Assembly (NCBI GenBank): GCA_023386815.1
Contig: JAEWIZ010000027.1
Span: forward strand, 100,182-164,181
From: Bacillota bacterium
GTDB taxonomy: Bacteria > Bacillota > Clostridia > Lachnospirales > Lachnospiraceae
DNA: 64,000 nt
Reading direction: 5' to 3'
Of this stretch, positions 62,789 to 64,000 are shown piece by piece; position 1 is the stretch's first letter; the number at the start of each line of letters is the position of its first letter. Under the pieces are notes generated by a model, which was not told where the DNA came from, searched no databases, and was given only the letters and a program-made list of their open reading frames with translations. Made by a program: the position numbers and the translations under genes.

Positions 62789-62862
62789 TTGCGGGGACAG
62801 GATTTGAACCTATGACCTTCGGGTTATGAGCCCGACGAGCTTCCAGACTGCTCCACCCCGCG
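62789..62862 (-). tRNA. Initiator tRNA-fMet (anticodon CAT)
   Basis: 74 nt; C1 faces A72, the mismatch that marks initiators; anticodon stem has GGG/CCC pairs (TCGGGCTCATAACCCGA). No encoded CCA. Confidence 0.96.
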
Positions 62863-62919
62863 ACAATTTTTTAAGTCCGTATTTTGATCTTACAGCAACA
62901 CTTATTGGCTTAAAGCCAA

Positions 62920-63001
62920 TGGATGGGGAAGGATTCGAACCTTCGAAATCGTCGATAACAGATTTACAGTCTGCCCCCTTTGGCCACTCGGGAACCCATC
63001 C
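62920..63001 (-). tRNA. tRNA-Tyr (anticodon GTA)
   Basis: 82 nt class II tRNA with long variable arm; acceptor GGATGGG/CCCATCC, A discriminator; anticodon loop CTGTAAA. Confidence 0.97.
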
Positions 63002-63046
63002 AAAAAGATCAACCATGTATACATGGTATACATTATTCAGTTGAAA

Positions 63047-63119
63047 AGCCGATGATCGGACTCGAACCGATAACCTGCTGATTACAAGTCAGCTGCTCTG
63101 CCAATTGAGCCACATCGGC
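63047..63119 (-). tRNA. tRNA-Thr (anticodon TGT)
   Basis: 73 nt; acceptor GCCGATG/CATCGGC with T discriminator; anticodon loop CTTGTAA; T-arm TCGGTTCGAGTCCGA. Confidence 0.96.
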
Positions 63120-63159
63120 ATATCTAGTAATAAACTTCAATACCAATTGGAGTATTGAG

Positions 63160-63232
63160 TGGGACCTATAGGGCTCGAACCTATGACCCTCTGCTTGTAA
63201 GGCAGATGCTCTCCCAGCTGAGCTAAGATCCC
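63160..63232 (-). tRNA. tRNA-Val (anticodon TAC)
   Basis: 73 nt; acceptor GGGATCT/AGGTCCC with A discriminator; anticodon loop CTTACAA. Confidence 0.97.
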
Positions 63233-63336
63233 ATGGGATTATTATTACTCATTTCAGGAATCATATCCTTAAGTTTTAAATAATTTTTAAATAATTATTT
63301 TTCAACTTATAAAACACTGAGTATTAGGTGTTTTAA

Positions 63337-63410
63337 CGACCCAGAAGGGACTCGAACCCTCGACCTCCGCCGTGACAGGGCGGCGCTCTAACCAACTGAG
63401 CCACTGGGCC
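63337..63410 (-). tRNA. tRNA-Asp (anticodon GTC)
   Basis: 74 nt; acceptor GGCCCAG/CTGGGTC with G discriminator; anticodon loop CTGTCAC. It is the first tRNA after the 23S gene. Confidence 0.97.
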
Positions 63411-63481
63411 ATTTGATACTACACATAGAATACAATGTATTCATTGAAAACTTACATCCATTATAACTGATAAACCTTTTC

Positions 63482-64000
<519 letters not shown>

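Noticed and set aside
62810..63044. Two overlapping frames in the tRNA region
   Set aside because: They lie across tRNA-fMet and tRNA-Tyr genes.

Overview
The window looks like a chromosomal segment of a low-GC, spore-forming, motile Firmicute. The gene set fits a cellulolytic or saccharolytic Lachnospiraceae related to Lachnoclostridium (Clostridium) phytofermentans: SpoIID, BofA and YaaL of sporulation; flagellin and FliS; a YesM/YesN-controlled sugar ABC transporter; an SGNH carbohydrate-esterase-like protein; a methionyl-tRNA synthetase behind a T-box; AGGAGG-type ribosome binding sites throughout. This taxonomic placement is inference; no search was run. I saw no IS element, phage or CRISPR array.

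Layout. (1) 1-6.5 kb: end of a sugar ABC uptake operon (permease, binding lipoprotein) next to its likely YesN/YesM two-component system and a divergent SGNH hydrolase. (2) 6.6-19.4 kb: mixed metabolism and envelope genes: divergent pirin and HxlR genes, a corrinoid-type URO-D methyltransferase with a LysR regulator, SpoIID, MTA/SAH nucleosidase, TSCPD protein plus a MurG homologue, HIT protein, an orphan histidine kinase with Spo0A-box-like sites at its start, a flavodoxin-SCP2 fusion, a rhomboid protease and glycerol kinase. (3) 19.5-31.5 kb: a complete minus-strand tad (Flp pilus) operon from TadZ through TadA, TadB, TadC, Flp pilin, a DUF5702 protein, two TadE-like proteins and an A24 prepilin peptidase to an FHA protein, bounded by a sigma-A-type promoter and a terminator. 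(4) 31.5-38.5 kb: bofA/yaaL, a degenerate 16-17 bp tandem-repeat block, then fliS, flagellin and a 1180-residue FliK-like protein. (5) 38.7-46.4 kb: a DUF885 lipoprotein, metG with a T-box leader, a PD-(D/E)XK-like protein, an S1-domain protein and a small alarmone synthetase. (6) 46.5-56.5 kb: a heterodimeric BmrC/BmrD-like multidrug ABC exporter behind a long leader that encodes a 28-residue peptide and a terminator; an ABC-2 exporter with a LytTR/DUF3021 pair; an OmpR/EnvZ-type two-component system with a GNAT protein. (7) 56.9-62.3 kb: transaldolase and transketolase, then a GGDEF-EAL membrane protein. (8) 62.5-64 kb: seven tRNA genes directly after the 3' end of a 23S rRNA gene, all on the minus strand, with no 5S gene in the usual place.

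The most interesting material is in non-coding leaders. The ABC exporter leader (46.58-47.0 kb) looks like translation-coupled attenuation of a drug exporter. The URO-D gene has its ribosome binding site inside a perfect 14-bp hairpin. The Flp pilin gene has a hairpin between SD and start codon. Two degenerate tandem-repeat blocks lie beside appendage genes. Many starts were moved from the longest possible reading frame to internal ATG/GTG/TTG codons with a good Shine-Dalgarno; each case is noted.
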